This document shows, piece after piece, positions 13,062 through 20,222 of a stretch of 20,222 nucleotides of DNA. The position numbers were made by a program, and so were the translations under genes. Source of the stretch: Promethearchaeota archaeon (GTDB lineage Archaea; Asgardarchaeota; Lokiarchaeia; Sigynarchaeales; SOKP01); the NCBI GenBank assembly GCA_016839425.1, contig JAEOUI010000442.1:1-20222 (forward strand), written 5' to 3'. Below the pieces are notes generated by a model. That model made no database searches. It saw only the letters and a program-made list of their open reading frames with translations, and was not told where the DNA came from. Position 1 is the first letter of the stretch. Every line of letters starts with the position of its first letter.

Positions 13062-13439
13062 CTATTTTAAAACTGCGATTGCTTCTATTTCTATTTTAAC
13101 ACCTTCAAGGGGAGGATTTGCTAAAACGGTAGATCTCGCCGGAAAATTCTCTTTACCATTGTTTTTTTCAAAAAAAAATCTATAGGATTCGTTCATTTCC
13201 TTGAATTCTTCAAGATTTTTAAGATAAACCGTCGTTTTAACGATATCTTTAACGCTTGAACCGCACGATTCTAACAAAAATTTTATTTTTTCAAGCACAT
13301 TCGTGGTTTGATCCTGAATTCCCGAAGAATCTGGTGAAGGTATTTGTCCTGAAACAAATATTAAATTTCCTGCTATTACAGCAGGAGTGTAAGGACCGGC
13401 CACGGGAGTTCCAGGATTGATATATTGTCGATCAACCAT
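13062..13439 (-). CDS. ridA: RidA family enamine/imine deaminase
   Basis: The 125-residue protein is a full-length RidA/YjgF/UK114 family member. These homotrimers hydrolyse reactive enamine/imine intermediates (2-aminoacrylate and relatives) released by PLP enzymes such as threonine dehydratase. Family marks are GPYTPAV (15-21), IFVSGQIP (27-34), VKTTVYLKNLEEF (67-79), FPARSTV (99-105) with the substrate-carboxylate Arg102, and the terminal EIEAIA (117-122) with its Glu. These active-site residues argue for the true RidA subgroup rather than the inactive Rid groups. ATG at 13439 gives the standard N-terminus. It is divergent from the glycogen-synthase-like gene, sharing a 204-base spacer, with no other linked nitrogen-metabolism gene. 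Confidence 0.92.
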   Translation of the reverse strand: MVDRQYINPGTPVAGPYTPAVIAGNLIFVSGQIPSPDSSGIQDQTTNVLEKIKFLLESCGSSVKDIVKTTVYLKNLEEFKEMNESYRFFFEKNNGKENFPARSTVLANPPLEGVKIEIEAIAVLK

Positions 13440-13643
13440 TTATAACACTTTTCTCAATAAAATAATTCAAGATTTGTTTTTTGAGTTATTAAGTCATTCT
13501 AATCTAAATAGGTTACTTTTTGTGAATTAATTCGTTACTTCACGAATCGCATTAAAAATTCACATAACTTATTTCTAAACGTGTTAAATTTTTATAGAAT
13601 GAGGTTGATAAAACTATATTAAAGAATATTTTTAGGCAACATT

Positions 13644-15437
13644 GTGACGATAAATAGAGAAAACACGTGGATTTTAACTTTTGAATACGCAGGTGTCGTA
13701 AAGGTTGGTGGTCTGGGAGAAGTCCCTGCTAATCAAGCAAGAAACTTGGCAAATCACTACAATGTATTCGTTTTCATCCCATCTCACGGTCAACTTGAAA
13801 AGTTACAAAAAAAGGCCGATTTCGAGCGTTTACCGTTTGTTTGCGTTGGACAATTAAACCCACATATTTTGGGAATTGAGGGCTCTGAAGGTAGCTATGC
13901 CATTGCGTTTTACAAGTTTAAACAAGGTAATGTAAACCTCGTTGTGCTTTCAGGAGAAAACGAGTTCACGAATAAATATTTAGACGATGCCATTGTATAT
14001 AATCCCGAGACTTTTGCTGTAAAACTTTGTCTCTATTCTATAGGAATGAGACATGTGCTCGAATTTTTCGCTCGGGAAGAACAAACGAGCTTACCAAATA
14101 TCGTACACCTACACGATTACCATACGATCATTCCTTTTATTGGAATGAAACAAGAACTCGCCAAGAACGGATTGGATGTTGCCTCCCTTATAACAATTCA
14201 CTTGTTAATGGGAGTTACTTTTGATTTAAACTTCTATAAAGTGTGTGGAATTGATGAAACACCCTTGAGAATTTTAACGGAACAAGGTTTTTCAGCAATG
14301 ACCATTAACGATATTTTTTCGTTATTTCAACAACGGGATACAAACGGTAATATTATACCTCCAAAAATAGAACGGATTGGGGGTTTTGTTTGCGACATAG
14401 TAACAACTGTAAGTAAGTCCTATTTAGAAGCACCTCTTATCCCAAGTCTTGGACTTGAAAGATTTCGGTTCAAAACTGATTTTGTTTGGAATGGATGCGA
14501 TTGGGATTATTCAAATATTTACGAATATGTTAATTATTATTTTGGAGGAGAAATGAAATCAATACTGGGATTAGCTGAAGACACTCCTATTTCTCGCGAA
14601 GTAATAAAACAATACCTGTTAACTAAAAAAATATCAAATCTCAGTCATGATCTTACGATAAATTCCCCAATAATTCACCAAATTCTTGACGAAATATCTT
14701 TAAACAATCCTTACATTAATGCAGGCAACGCATTACCATTTTCAGATTCTGGACCGCTCGTTTTGATGACAGGAAGAATAAGCCCTCAAAAGGGATTTGA
14801 TATCGCCTTGGAAGCTGTTCCGGAAGTCATTTCCGCAATTCCTAATGCCAAATTTCTCTTTTTACTCATGCCAACTGAACATAGCGCTGATGATATTAAA
14901 AATTTCGCATCGAGTGCTTTAAAATATCCCAATAATATCAGAATTATTTTTGGCTCTTCTGAACAATTGCTTTATATTGCTTATCTTGCTGCAGATGTGT
15001 ACGCTGCGTTATCAAGGTGGGAACCATTTGGAATTATCGCACTAGAAGCCATGGCATCTAAATTACCAGTTATTGCGACAAAGGTAGGAGGTTTTCAAGA
15101 ATCTATACTTGACATCAGGCAAAATCCCGCAAACGGTACGGGAATGTTAATAGAGAGAGACAATCCCTCTCAATTCGCGAGTTCCTTAGTTGATCTCTTG
15201 AGATTATGCGAGATTAGCAAGTACGGACCAGAAAAAGAACTCGAAAGTTTACAGGCAATCAATCTCATTTCAGACGCAATCGTAAAATCCCAAGTATTGA
15301 TAAACAAGAAATATTATGAAACCATTCGAGAAAATTGTTACAAGAGAGTTGCTTCACAATTCAGGTGGAGTACGGTAACGATGAAGTTAATATCCTTGTA
15401 CCAAAAAGCTAAAAAACTCCATTTCAGTCAGATGTAA
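13644..15437 (+). CDS. Glycogen/starch synthase-like glucosyltransferase (GT5-type, GT-B fold)
   Basis: This is predicted to extend alpha-1,4-glucan from a nucleotide-activated glucose. The N-terminal Rossmann domain has KVGGLGEV (20-27), the glucan synthase KxGGL motif, and HDYHT. The C-terminal domain has GRISPQKGFD (about 376-385), and EPFGIIALE (about 460-468) supplies the E-x7-E nucleotide-sugar pair; a G-rich KVGGFQE follows. At 597 residues it is about 100-150 longer than bacterial GlgA or short archaeal synthases. The extra length includes the region between NGCDWDYSN (about 283-291) and GRISPQ, plus a charged C-terminus. Donor (ADP- or UDP-glucose) cannot be told. The start is GTG at 13644 with only a weak AGG upstream. 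It converges with the helicase gene, nine bases separating the stops. Confidence 0.85.
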   Translation: MTINRENTWILTFEYAGVVKVGGLGEVPANQARNLANHYNVFVFIPSHGQLEKLQKKADFERLPFVCVGQLNPHILGIEGSEGSYAIAFYKFKQGNVNLVVLSGENEFTNKYLDDAIVYNPETFAVKLCLYSIGMRHVLEFFAREEQTSLPNIVHLHDYHTIIPFIGMKQELAKNGLDVASLITIHLLMGVTFDLNFYKVCGIDETPLRILTEQGFSAMTINDIFSLFQQRDTNGNIIPPKIERIGGFVCDIVTTVSKSYLEAPLIPSLGLERFRFKTDFVWNGCDWDYSNIYEYVNYYFGGEMKSILGLAEDTPISREVIKQYLLTKKISNLSHDLTINSPIIHQILDEISLNNPYINAGNALPFSDSGPLVLMTGRISPQKGFDIALEAVPEVISAIPNAKFLFLLMPTEHSADDIKNFASSALKYPNNIRIIFGSSEQLLYIAYLAADVYAALSRWEPFGIIALEAMASKLPVIATKVGGFQESILDIRQNPANGTGMLIERDNPSQFASSLVDLLRLCEISKYGPEKELESLQAINLISDAIVKSQVLINKKYYETIRENCYKRVASQFRWSTVTMKLISLYQKAKKLHFSQM

Positions 15438-15446
15438 ATAGGCGGA

Positions 15447-17414
15447 TTATTGGCCGTTCCAAAACGGGTAAAGGCTTTGGATTATTGAATTCTTTTTATC
15501 TGGTATTATTTCCATTTCTTTCTTGACCCAACTAGATATCCAGTTAAGTTTGGATTTAAAGCGCGAATCCATAAAGACGAGAGCGCCTTTATCCGTGACT
15601 TTTCTTATTGGTCGACCAGACGCTTGATTTGCCCTCTGAATCGCAGGATAGAGATATGCGAAATTCCACCCTTGCTTATCAAATACCTTGTCATAATATC
15701 TAATTTTGGCCTCAATTCTTGGCGTTGGCAGGTGATAAGGAAATCCAGCTATGATTACGGAATTCATGTAATTTCCTGGATAATCCTCTCCTTCGGAGTT
15801 TCTTCCACCACATACCCCCAGAAGAACTGCGCCTCCATTCGAAGCCATTGACTTAAAATCCTCGAGCATTAGGCTATTCTCAGAAGCAGATTGCCCTATT
15901 TCTTCAATAAAGACTTTTTTTCGATTATTTCTAGCTGCTAGTTCGATTCCATTTGTTATGAGCCCATTTAGAATCTTATATGATGCGCAGAAAACACCCA
16001 CGTTTGCTGGAGTACTATATATTACTTCCGATATTTTCTCAACATATTTTTTATACATTTTCGAAGTTCTATTCTCTCTTCTCGTGTCAACGCCTTCTAC
16101 GATGAGCGCCTTGATATTCTTTCTTTTAAATGGCGTATCGGCGATAATTCCCTTGTAACTCTTTCCGCTACTATTTAATCCCATAAGGTTGTTAAAAACA
16201 TAGGGATTGACCGTACCAGACAAATTCAGGGAGGAGTTACAGCTTTTCAAAAGAGGAGTAGCAATTTCTCTAGGATCAAGAGCCACGATTTCAAGGGCCA
16301 TGGATCTCTTCTCGTTTATATCCTTTGTGCTATAACAAAAAAAGAAATTGTCCCTTTCGTAGACATCAATCCATTTTAACCAGAACTCTGCCAAGCTTCC
16401 CACGAAATCTCGAGACACTTCTCCATTCGCGATCTTCTCTTCGTGAATGGAAACGCTATAATCGTGGAGTTCGTTTATTAAGTTTTTAAATCCATTTAAA
16501 TCGGAATACCCCAATTTTTTATATACGAGTTCAAGAAATAGTTGTGGTTTTATTGCCTTTTCTTCCGTTTTAATGGACTTTTTCTTGTTATTGAGATGAT
16601 CGAGCAGGAGATTTACGAGACCCTGCATTTTATTCGGCGCTTGATACATTTCTAAATCTTTCAGGCATAATTTAAGCGAGTAGGGAGTAATTTTCAACGA
16701 ATTAACATCCGTTGCCACATCGATGATGTTATGACATTCATCAATAATGAGAAGGCAATTTTCGATCTCACTCCCAATGAACTTCATAAAGGTTTCCCGG
16801 ATATCTGGATTAAAGATCCATTGGTAATTACATATTACTACCTTCATTTCCTCGAGCAAGAACTTACTTAAAAAATAGGGACATAATTTCTTTTCCCTAC
16901 AGAGATTAATAAGTTCTTCAGCTTCAATGGGCTTGTCAAAGGTTTCAGGAGAGATAAGTACGGGATTGTTTAATTCATTCTTTTTTTTCAATAAAGTTAA
17001 GAAATATGGACAATTTCGATTGTTTCTTAGGTCTTTACAAAGTGACATGGCCTCTCGTGGGCTTAATTTCATAGATAGGAGGGTTTCGTGAAGGCACATC
17101 TCATTCCTTCCTCGAATTGAAATTCCCCTAATCTTGATATTATTGTTCTTTTGTTTCAAGACATCGGAGATTTTGCTAAGTTCTTTTATCACTCGGGCAT
17201 TTTGGGAGTGCGTCCTGCACATATAAATGATTCTTAGATTTTTTTCGAATGCAACTGGAAGCAAGGCGCTTAAGGCTATGACCGTCTTTCCCGTTCCATT
17301 TGGCGCAACAAGCATGATATTATTCCGATCCCTTGCAGACTTTTCGATCGTTTTTATAATATTCTCTTGAGATTCTCTAAACTCGTCGTACGGAAAAAAG
17401 TCGGCGTAATTTAT
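15447..17414 (-). CDS. XPD/Rad3-related iron-sulfur DNA helicase (superfamily 2)
   Basis: This is predicted to be a 5'-3' DNA helicase of the XPD/DinG group. Numbered from the proposed start it has a Q-motif FFPYDEFRESQ (6-16), Walker A APNGTGKT (37-44), four FeS-cluster Cys (107, 126, 135, 178), a DECH box (225-228), LSGT (motif III-like) and QASGRPIR (597-604, motif VI). The first ATG (17315) would begin three residues before the Walker A segment and lose the Q-motif, so translation must begin upstream. In frame, no ATG, GTG or TTG exists between the TGA at 17423-17421 and 17315. I mark ATA at 17414, preceded by GGTGA six bases upstream, as the best in-frame start. A frameshift at the T6 run (plus strand A6, 17394-17399) from GTG at 17427 is the alternative. 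The family is firm; the start is not. Confidence 0.85.
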   Translation of the reverse strand: MNYADFFPYDEFRESQENIIKTIEKSARDRNNIMLVAPNGTGKTVIALSALLPVAFEKNLRIIYMCRTHSQNARVIKELSKISDVLKQKNNNIKIRGISIRGRNEMCLHETLLSMKLSPREAMSLCKDLRNNRNCPYFLTLLKKKNELNNPVLISPETFDKPIEAEELINLCREKKLCPYFLSKFLLEEMKVVICNYQWIFNPDIRETFMKFIGSEIENCLLIIDECHNIIDVATDVNSLKITPYSLKLCLKDLEMYQAPNKMQGLVNLLLDHLNNKKKSIKTEEKAIKPQLFLELVYKKLGYSDLNGFKNLINELHDYSVSIHEEKIANGEVSRDFVGSLAEFWLKWIDVYERDNFFFCYSTKDINEKRSMALEIVALDPREIATPLLKSCNSSLNLSGTVNPYVFNNLMGLNSSGKSYKGIIADTPFKRKNIKALIVEGVDTRRENRTSKMYKKYVEKISEVIYSTPANVGVFCASYKILNGLITNGIELAARNNRKKVFIEEIGQSASENSLMLEDFKSMASNGGAVLLGVCGGRNSEGEDYPGNYMNSVIIAGFPYHLPTPRIEAKIRYYDKVFDKQGWNFAYLYPAIQRANQASGRPIRKVTDKGALVFMDSRFKSKLNWISSWVKKEMEIIPDKKNSIIQSLYPFWNGQ

Positions 17415-17495
17415 TTGCGTTCACCACGTGATTTGCATTGAATGCATGTATTAGATGAAGTGCGTCACCCTTTAAATTGATAAAGAGTATAAAAA

Positions 17496-17504
17496 TTTAT
17501 TTAT
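17496..17504 (+). promoter_or_regulatory. Candidate TATA box of the six-helix membrane protein
   Basis: TTTATTTAT, within a longer AT-only tract starting with TATAAAAA at 17488, is centred about 26 bases before the ATG at 17526, again predicting a leaderless transcript. Confidence 0.35.
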
Positions 17505-17513
17505 TAAGCAAGC

Positions 17514-17525
17514 TTTCTTAAGAAA
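17514..17525. other. 12-base perfect palindrome abutting the start codon
   Basis: TTTCTTAAGAAA is its own reverse complement and ends exactly at the base before the ATG at 17526, at the predicted transcription start. It may be an operator, or chance in AT-rich DNA. Confidence 0.35.
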
Positions 17526-18413
17526 ATGACCGACGATAATTATTTTCCACTACGAAAATTCTTCAATGAAGGCTTGTTAAAAGATCTCGCTCTCTTTTCC
17601 TTGATATTCCTTCTGGTTTTATCTCAAGAAGGGCAAGACCTATTGTTAATCGTTTTTCCTCTCGTCACATTTATCATATCGTTATTTTTTAGGTTCGTAG
17701 GTACCAACAAGACGAAATTAGGCCAAAGTAGCGAAATCAAAATTACTTACAGGCCATTAGGTTCGGAACTTCAAAATGCTAATCGCTTGTTCTATTGTAC
17801 CATGATCCAATTAATCCTACTTTTCTGGATCGGTGCCGAAAGCCTTTATCGTCCTCAATTACTCGAGCCCTTTTCACTTGTCTTTATGGGTGTTTATATT
17901 TTTGCATATAGCTTCGGATTTTATTGGATATTCATTGATTTATGGAAATGTGCAAATATTACTCTATATACGAAAAATGCAATCCGAACTAATCAAGAAA
18001 CATCCCTTAAGGAAAAGGGAAGTGAAGTGAAAATCTTCCTTAAAACGCTGAAGGTGAAAATGTTTAGATTTATGACGCTTGGAACGCTTCTTATATTTTG
18101 CTTCTTAAATCTTTTAAATCTTGTTTTTATATTGATATCAATTGGAGGAAATTCTCTTGGTCTTAAAATATCGCTTCCAGGTACCACGGCAGGTATTTCA
18201 AGTTCTTTAATCGTCCCTTACAGCGCGATTGTTTGCTTGATCGTTTCTCCCTTAGTGACTACCATAGTTTTAATTTCGATTTACAAGGACATTAGTGCTA
18301 TAAGCGATGATAAACTCAACGAAATCATATCCCCCTTTCCAGAATTGATACAAGAAGAGATCAGACAAAAACTTCAATCCATCCAAAACAAGTCTCGCGA
18401 TTTGGATATATAA
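17526..18413 (+). CDS. Unknown integral membrane protein, six predicted TM segments
   Basis: I do not recognise a family for this 295-residue protein. Hydrophobic segments appear at about 17-33, 38-58, 88-107, 116-140, 182-206 and 225-253, giving about six membrane helices with a polar, Lys-rich loop between the fourth and fifth (about 145-180). A hydrophilic helical tail (255-295) is likely cytoplasmic. There is no cleavable signal peptide, cysteine motif or transporter signature. ATG at 17526 follows a TATA-like tract at leaderless spacing. It stands between the divergent helicase and the co-directional Rab-like GTPase, which starts 131 bases after its stop; that spacing suggests a separate transcript. 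Confidence 0.65.
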   Translation: MTDDNYFPLRKFFNEGLLKDLALFSLIFLLVLSQEGQDLLLIVFPLVTFIISLFFRFVGTNKTKLGQSSEIKITYRPLGSELQNANRLFYCTMIQLILLFWIGAESLYRPQLLEPFSLVFMGVYIFAYSFGFYWIFIDLWKCANITLYTKNAIRTNQETSLKEKGSEVKIFLKTLKVKMFRFMTLGTLLIFCFLNLLNLVFILISIGGNSLGLKISLPGTTAGISSSLIVPYSAIVCLIVSPLVTTIVLISIYKDISAISDDKLNEIISPFPELIQEEIRQKLQSIQNKSRDLDI

Positions 18414-18544
18414 ATTTATAAAAATATAGTCTATGATAGTATTATTGTTTTATAAAAATAATACTAAATTACCCATTTTTATTGTATTTAAATTGGTAAA
18501 GTCTCATCAAAAGAAAAAAGATTGACGATTCAAAACTCGAGTGG

Positions 18545-19093
18545 ATGTCGTTGGGACGCGAAAAATTCATGTTCAAGGTCGTTATCGTTGGAAACGGGGG
18601 CGTGGGCAAGAGCACCATGATTCAAAGGCTTTTAACTGGCAAGTTCCTATCTCAGAAAATAACGATTGGCACTGACCTTGCTAGTTATCGGCTTGAAATA
18701 GACGATCAAGAAGGAAATTCTTACAATATAACGTTACAACTTTGGGACTTCGCTGGAGAGCAGCGTTTTCGCTTCTTTCTTCCCCGATACGCTCGAGGAG
18801 CTCAAGGTGCCATATTATGTTATGACATCACTCGTTACACGAGTTTAGATGATTTGAGCGATTGGTTCAAAATCGTGGACGAAAATGCAACCGAGCCTGT
18901 TTACATTCTCGTTGGAACCAAGACAGACTTGGAAGATCAAAGAAAAGTTCCTACAAGCGACGGACAACAATTCCAAAAAGAGCATTCCATCCATAAATTT
19001 TTTGAAACCTCTTCGAAATCGGGAGAAAACAACAAGATGATATTCGAGGAGCTCACCACTGAGATCTTGAAGTCATATCGTATTTTAAAGTAA
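18545..19093 (+). CDS. Rab-like small GTPase (Ras superfamily)
   Basis: This is a GTP-switch protein of the Asgard Rab-like expansion. All five G motifs are present: G1 GNGGVGKST (16-24), switch I ITIGTD with Thr40 in the Rab-like 'TIG' context, G3 DFAGEQ (68-73) with the catalytic Gln, G4 TKTD (126-129; Thr replaces Asn, as in Rho proteins) and G5 ETSSKSG (154-160). At 182 residues it is a single G domain. There is no C-terminal Cys for prenylation and no N-terminal Gly for myristoylation, so membrane attachment, if any, must go through a partner. ATG at 18545 is the first in the frame; Met9 is a possible alternative start, and no Shine-Dalgarno is clear. The 62-residue gene 22 bases downstream is likely co-transcribed. 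Confidence 0.92.
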   Translation: MSLGREKFMFKVVIVGNGGVGKSTMIQRLLTGKFLSQKITIGTDLASYRLEIDDQEGNSYNITLQLWDFAGEQRFRFFLPRYARGAQGAILCYDITRYTSLDDLSDWFKIVDENATEPVYILVGTKTDLEDQRKVPTSDGQQFQKEHSIHKFFETSSKSGENNKMIFEELTTEILKSYRILK

Positions 19094-19115
19094 GAAATAA
19101 TAATTTTTTAAGAAC

Positions 19116-19304
19116 ATGAAGAAAGAAGAATGGGATCACGACAAATTTATAATCATTTATAATAAAATAGCGCGTGACACAGCCGGATGGTTGTACGAAG
19201 AAAATTTTTCGAAGGAGCAATTAAAAGAGAAATACGAACAATCTGGAGATACCACCATCCAAGATTTTACTAAACATCTTTTCTATTACGAGCAACGACA
19301 TTAA
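19116..19304 (+). CDS. Small unknown protein downstream of the GTPase, 62 aa
   Basis: This short intact frame (ATG to TAA) starts 22 bases after the GTPase stop on the same strand. The protein is highly charged and helical in character (KKEEWDHDKF, a Lys/Glu-rich middle, aromatic residues Trp, Tyr and Phe spaced along it), without Cys or membrane segments. No family is recognised. Close spacing suggests it is made with the GTPase and might be a partner or regulator, but this is inference from position. No Shine-Dalgarno is visible. Its reality depends on conservation in relatives. Confidence 0.5.
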   Translation: MKKEEWDHDKFIIIYNKIARDTAGWLYEENFSKEQLKEKYEQSGDTTIQDFTKHLFYYEQRH

Positions 19305-19335
19305 TACTCTTCTAATACAGCCATTGGAAACTCTG

Positions 19336-19755
19336 TTAATCAATTTCTTCTTTTTTCCAATCATCGGGATTAAATGTTGGACCATAATCCACGACAAGTA
19401 TTAAGTGTTTTAGTTGACCGTTTTTAAAAACATATTGATTAAAAATCTTATTTTCTTGAATGTTTTGCAAAACGATCTTATCGTTTTTCGTTGAAAGCTT
19501 TATTTTGATTTTATTTAAGTCGTTATGCTCGTGATTAAATGTCACAACAATATCCTTCGTTTCGTTATTCTTAAACAAATATTGAAATAAGATATCCTGT
19601 TCTTTTATATCAGGAAAGAGAATTTCGTGATTACCAACAAATAAAGCATCACTAATGTTTTGAAAAAGAATTTCTTTTCCTTTAATCGATAATTTTACAT
19701 CTATTCCAATGGTAGATACAAAATCGTCAGCAAAACGAATATCAAATTCTGGCAT
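19336..19755 (-). CDS. Unknown beta-rich protein with a two-fold internal repeat, 139 aa
   Basis: This has no recognised family. The protein is made of alternating hydrophobic strands and contains two related units. VKLSIKGKEILFQNIS (20-35) matches IKLSTKNDKIVLQNIQ (85-100), and ILFQYLFKNNETKDIVVTFN (55-74) matches KIFNQYVFKNGQLKHLILVV (103-122), so the unit is duplicated with an insertion in the first copy. It has no Cys, signal peptide or membrane segment, and its ends are acidic. The fold is probably a small beta sandwich or barrel. ATG at 19755 is the natural start. It converges on the gene at 19116-19304 with 31 bases between and is divergent from the partial gene at 19946. Confidence 0.6.
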   Translation of the reverse strand: MPEFDIRFADDFVSTIGIDVKLSIKGKEILFQNISDALFVGNHEILFPDIKEQDILFQYLFKNNETKDIVVTFNHEHNDLNKIKIKLSTKNDKIVLQNIQENKIFNQYVFKNGQLKHLILVVDYGPTFNPDDWKKEEID

Positions 19756-19945
19756 TATAAAACATTTAATAATTTCACATATATTTTTAATAAAAGCGAT
19801 AAGAGATTGATTTTTATGAAATAAATATTCTTCATTTATAAAAGTGATTTTGTTTTAATAAAGTTTTAAAAATTAAAATTGTGTATATATTTTTATTTTG
19901 AAAGTAAATTTGGTAGGTAAAATAATAGAATAAATAAGTGATATA

Positions 19946-20222
19946 ATGAGATTCAAAAAATATTTAAAAGCCATAATTATCTCTGTATTAAGCATTGTCG
20001 TTCTCACTGCGATGTGTTTCCAAGGTCCTTTAATGGAAAGTTCAGGAATATCAACGATCTTACCTGGCGATACAGCAAGTGCACATTATTTTTACACTTT
20101 TACCTTTATGTGGGTAGGTCCGATCTTCGGTTCCTTGTTTGGATATTTGCTGGCACCATTGTTTCTTATTGTTCATAAAAAAACAATTGGACGTAAAATG
20201 AGTTATGGCATTGAAGATATAC
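19946..20222 (+). CDS. Putative membrane protein, N-terminal 92 residues (runs off the window)
   Basis: This ATG-initiated frame remains open to the window's right edge. The visible part starts with a basic N-terminus (RFKKYLKA) and a hydrophobic segment (about 9-25), an extracytoplasmic-looking stretch (26-50), a second hydrophobic segment (about 52-76), then a basic loop HKKTIGRK. This is a signal-anchor/multi-helix membrane protein layout. GTGAT lies a few bases upstream as a possible but closely spaced Shine-Dalgarno. The 190-base spacer before it is AT-only in large part and shows no other gene. Function cannot be assigned from the fragment. Confidence 0.6.
   Translation, partial: MRFKKYLKAIIISVLSIVVLTAMCFQGPLMESSGISTILPGDTASAHYFYTFTFMWVGPIFGSLFGYLLAPLFLIVHKKTIGRKMSYGIEDI

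Noticed and set aside
1..20222. CRISPR arrays, tRNA or rRNA genes, insertion sequences
   Set aside because: I saw no spaced short direct repeats, no tRNA-like T-arm/acceptor combinations outside coding DNA, no transposase and no terminal inverted repeats. The only long direct repeat is the promoter duplication.

Overview
The window reads as chromosomal DNA of an Asgard (Promethearchaeota/Lokiarchaeia-like) archaeon. It is AT-rich, carries archaeal informational and metabolic genes (type II 3-dehydroquinate synthase, ribosomal protein eL33/L35Ae, XPD-type iron-sulfur helicase, a MetE-core methyltransferase), and combines these with eukaryote-like genes typical of Asgards: an ESCRT-III (Snf7) protein, a longin-like protein, a Rab-like small GTPase, a secernin-type C69 hydrolase and zinc-finger/PH-like (GRAM-like) proteins. 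The assignment rests on gene content only; no rRNA or tRNA is present. No gap between genes exceeds about 250 bases.

Layout. 1-1734: the tail of an unidentified gene, a small unknown protein (minus) and 3-dehydroquinate synthase II (minus). 1907-3016: ESCRT-III followed by a longin-like protein (plus), probable membrane-remodelling/trafficking components. 3030-7987: four minus-strand genes. In transcription order these are a large protein with B-box-like zinc fingers, helical region, PH-like domain, disordered linker and SHOCT-like tail; two tandem paralogues that join a PH/GRAM-like domain to a C-terminal zinc ribbon; and a methionine-synthase-like enzyme. 8242-10336: a cyclophilin-like-fold protein, eL33 and a secernin-like hydrolase (all minus). 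10500-12896: a tandem family of three exported or membrane proteins of unknown function (plus); the first two have a near-identical duplicated promoter and start region. 13062-17414: RidA (minus), a glycogen-synthase-like glucosyltransferase (plus) and an XPD-like helicase (minus) whose conserved N-terminus lies upstream of its first ATG. 17526-20222: a six-helix membrane protein, a Rab-like GTPase with a tiny downstream partner gene (plus), an internally repeated unknown protein (minus) and the start of another membrane protein (plus).

The most promising undescribed material is (1) the three-copy membrane family with invariant polar residues inside its hydrophobic segments and a duplicated promoter, and (2) the zinc-finger/PH-like gene cluster at 4148-7987, which looks like a membrane-lipid or signalling module. 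Several genes start with GTG or TTG, and a number of promoters place the TATA box about 26 bases before the start codon, which suggests leaderless transcripts.
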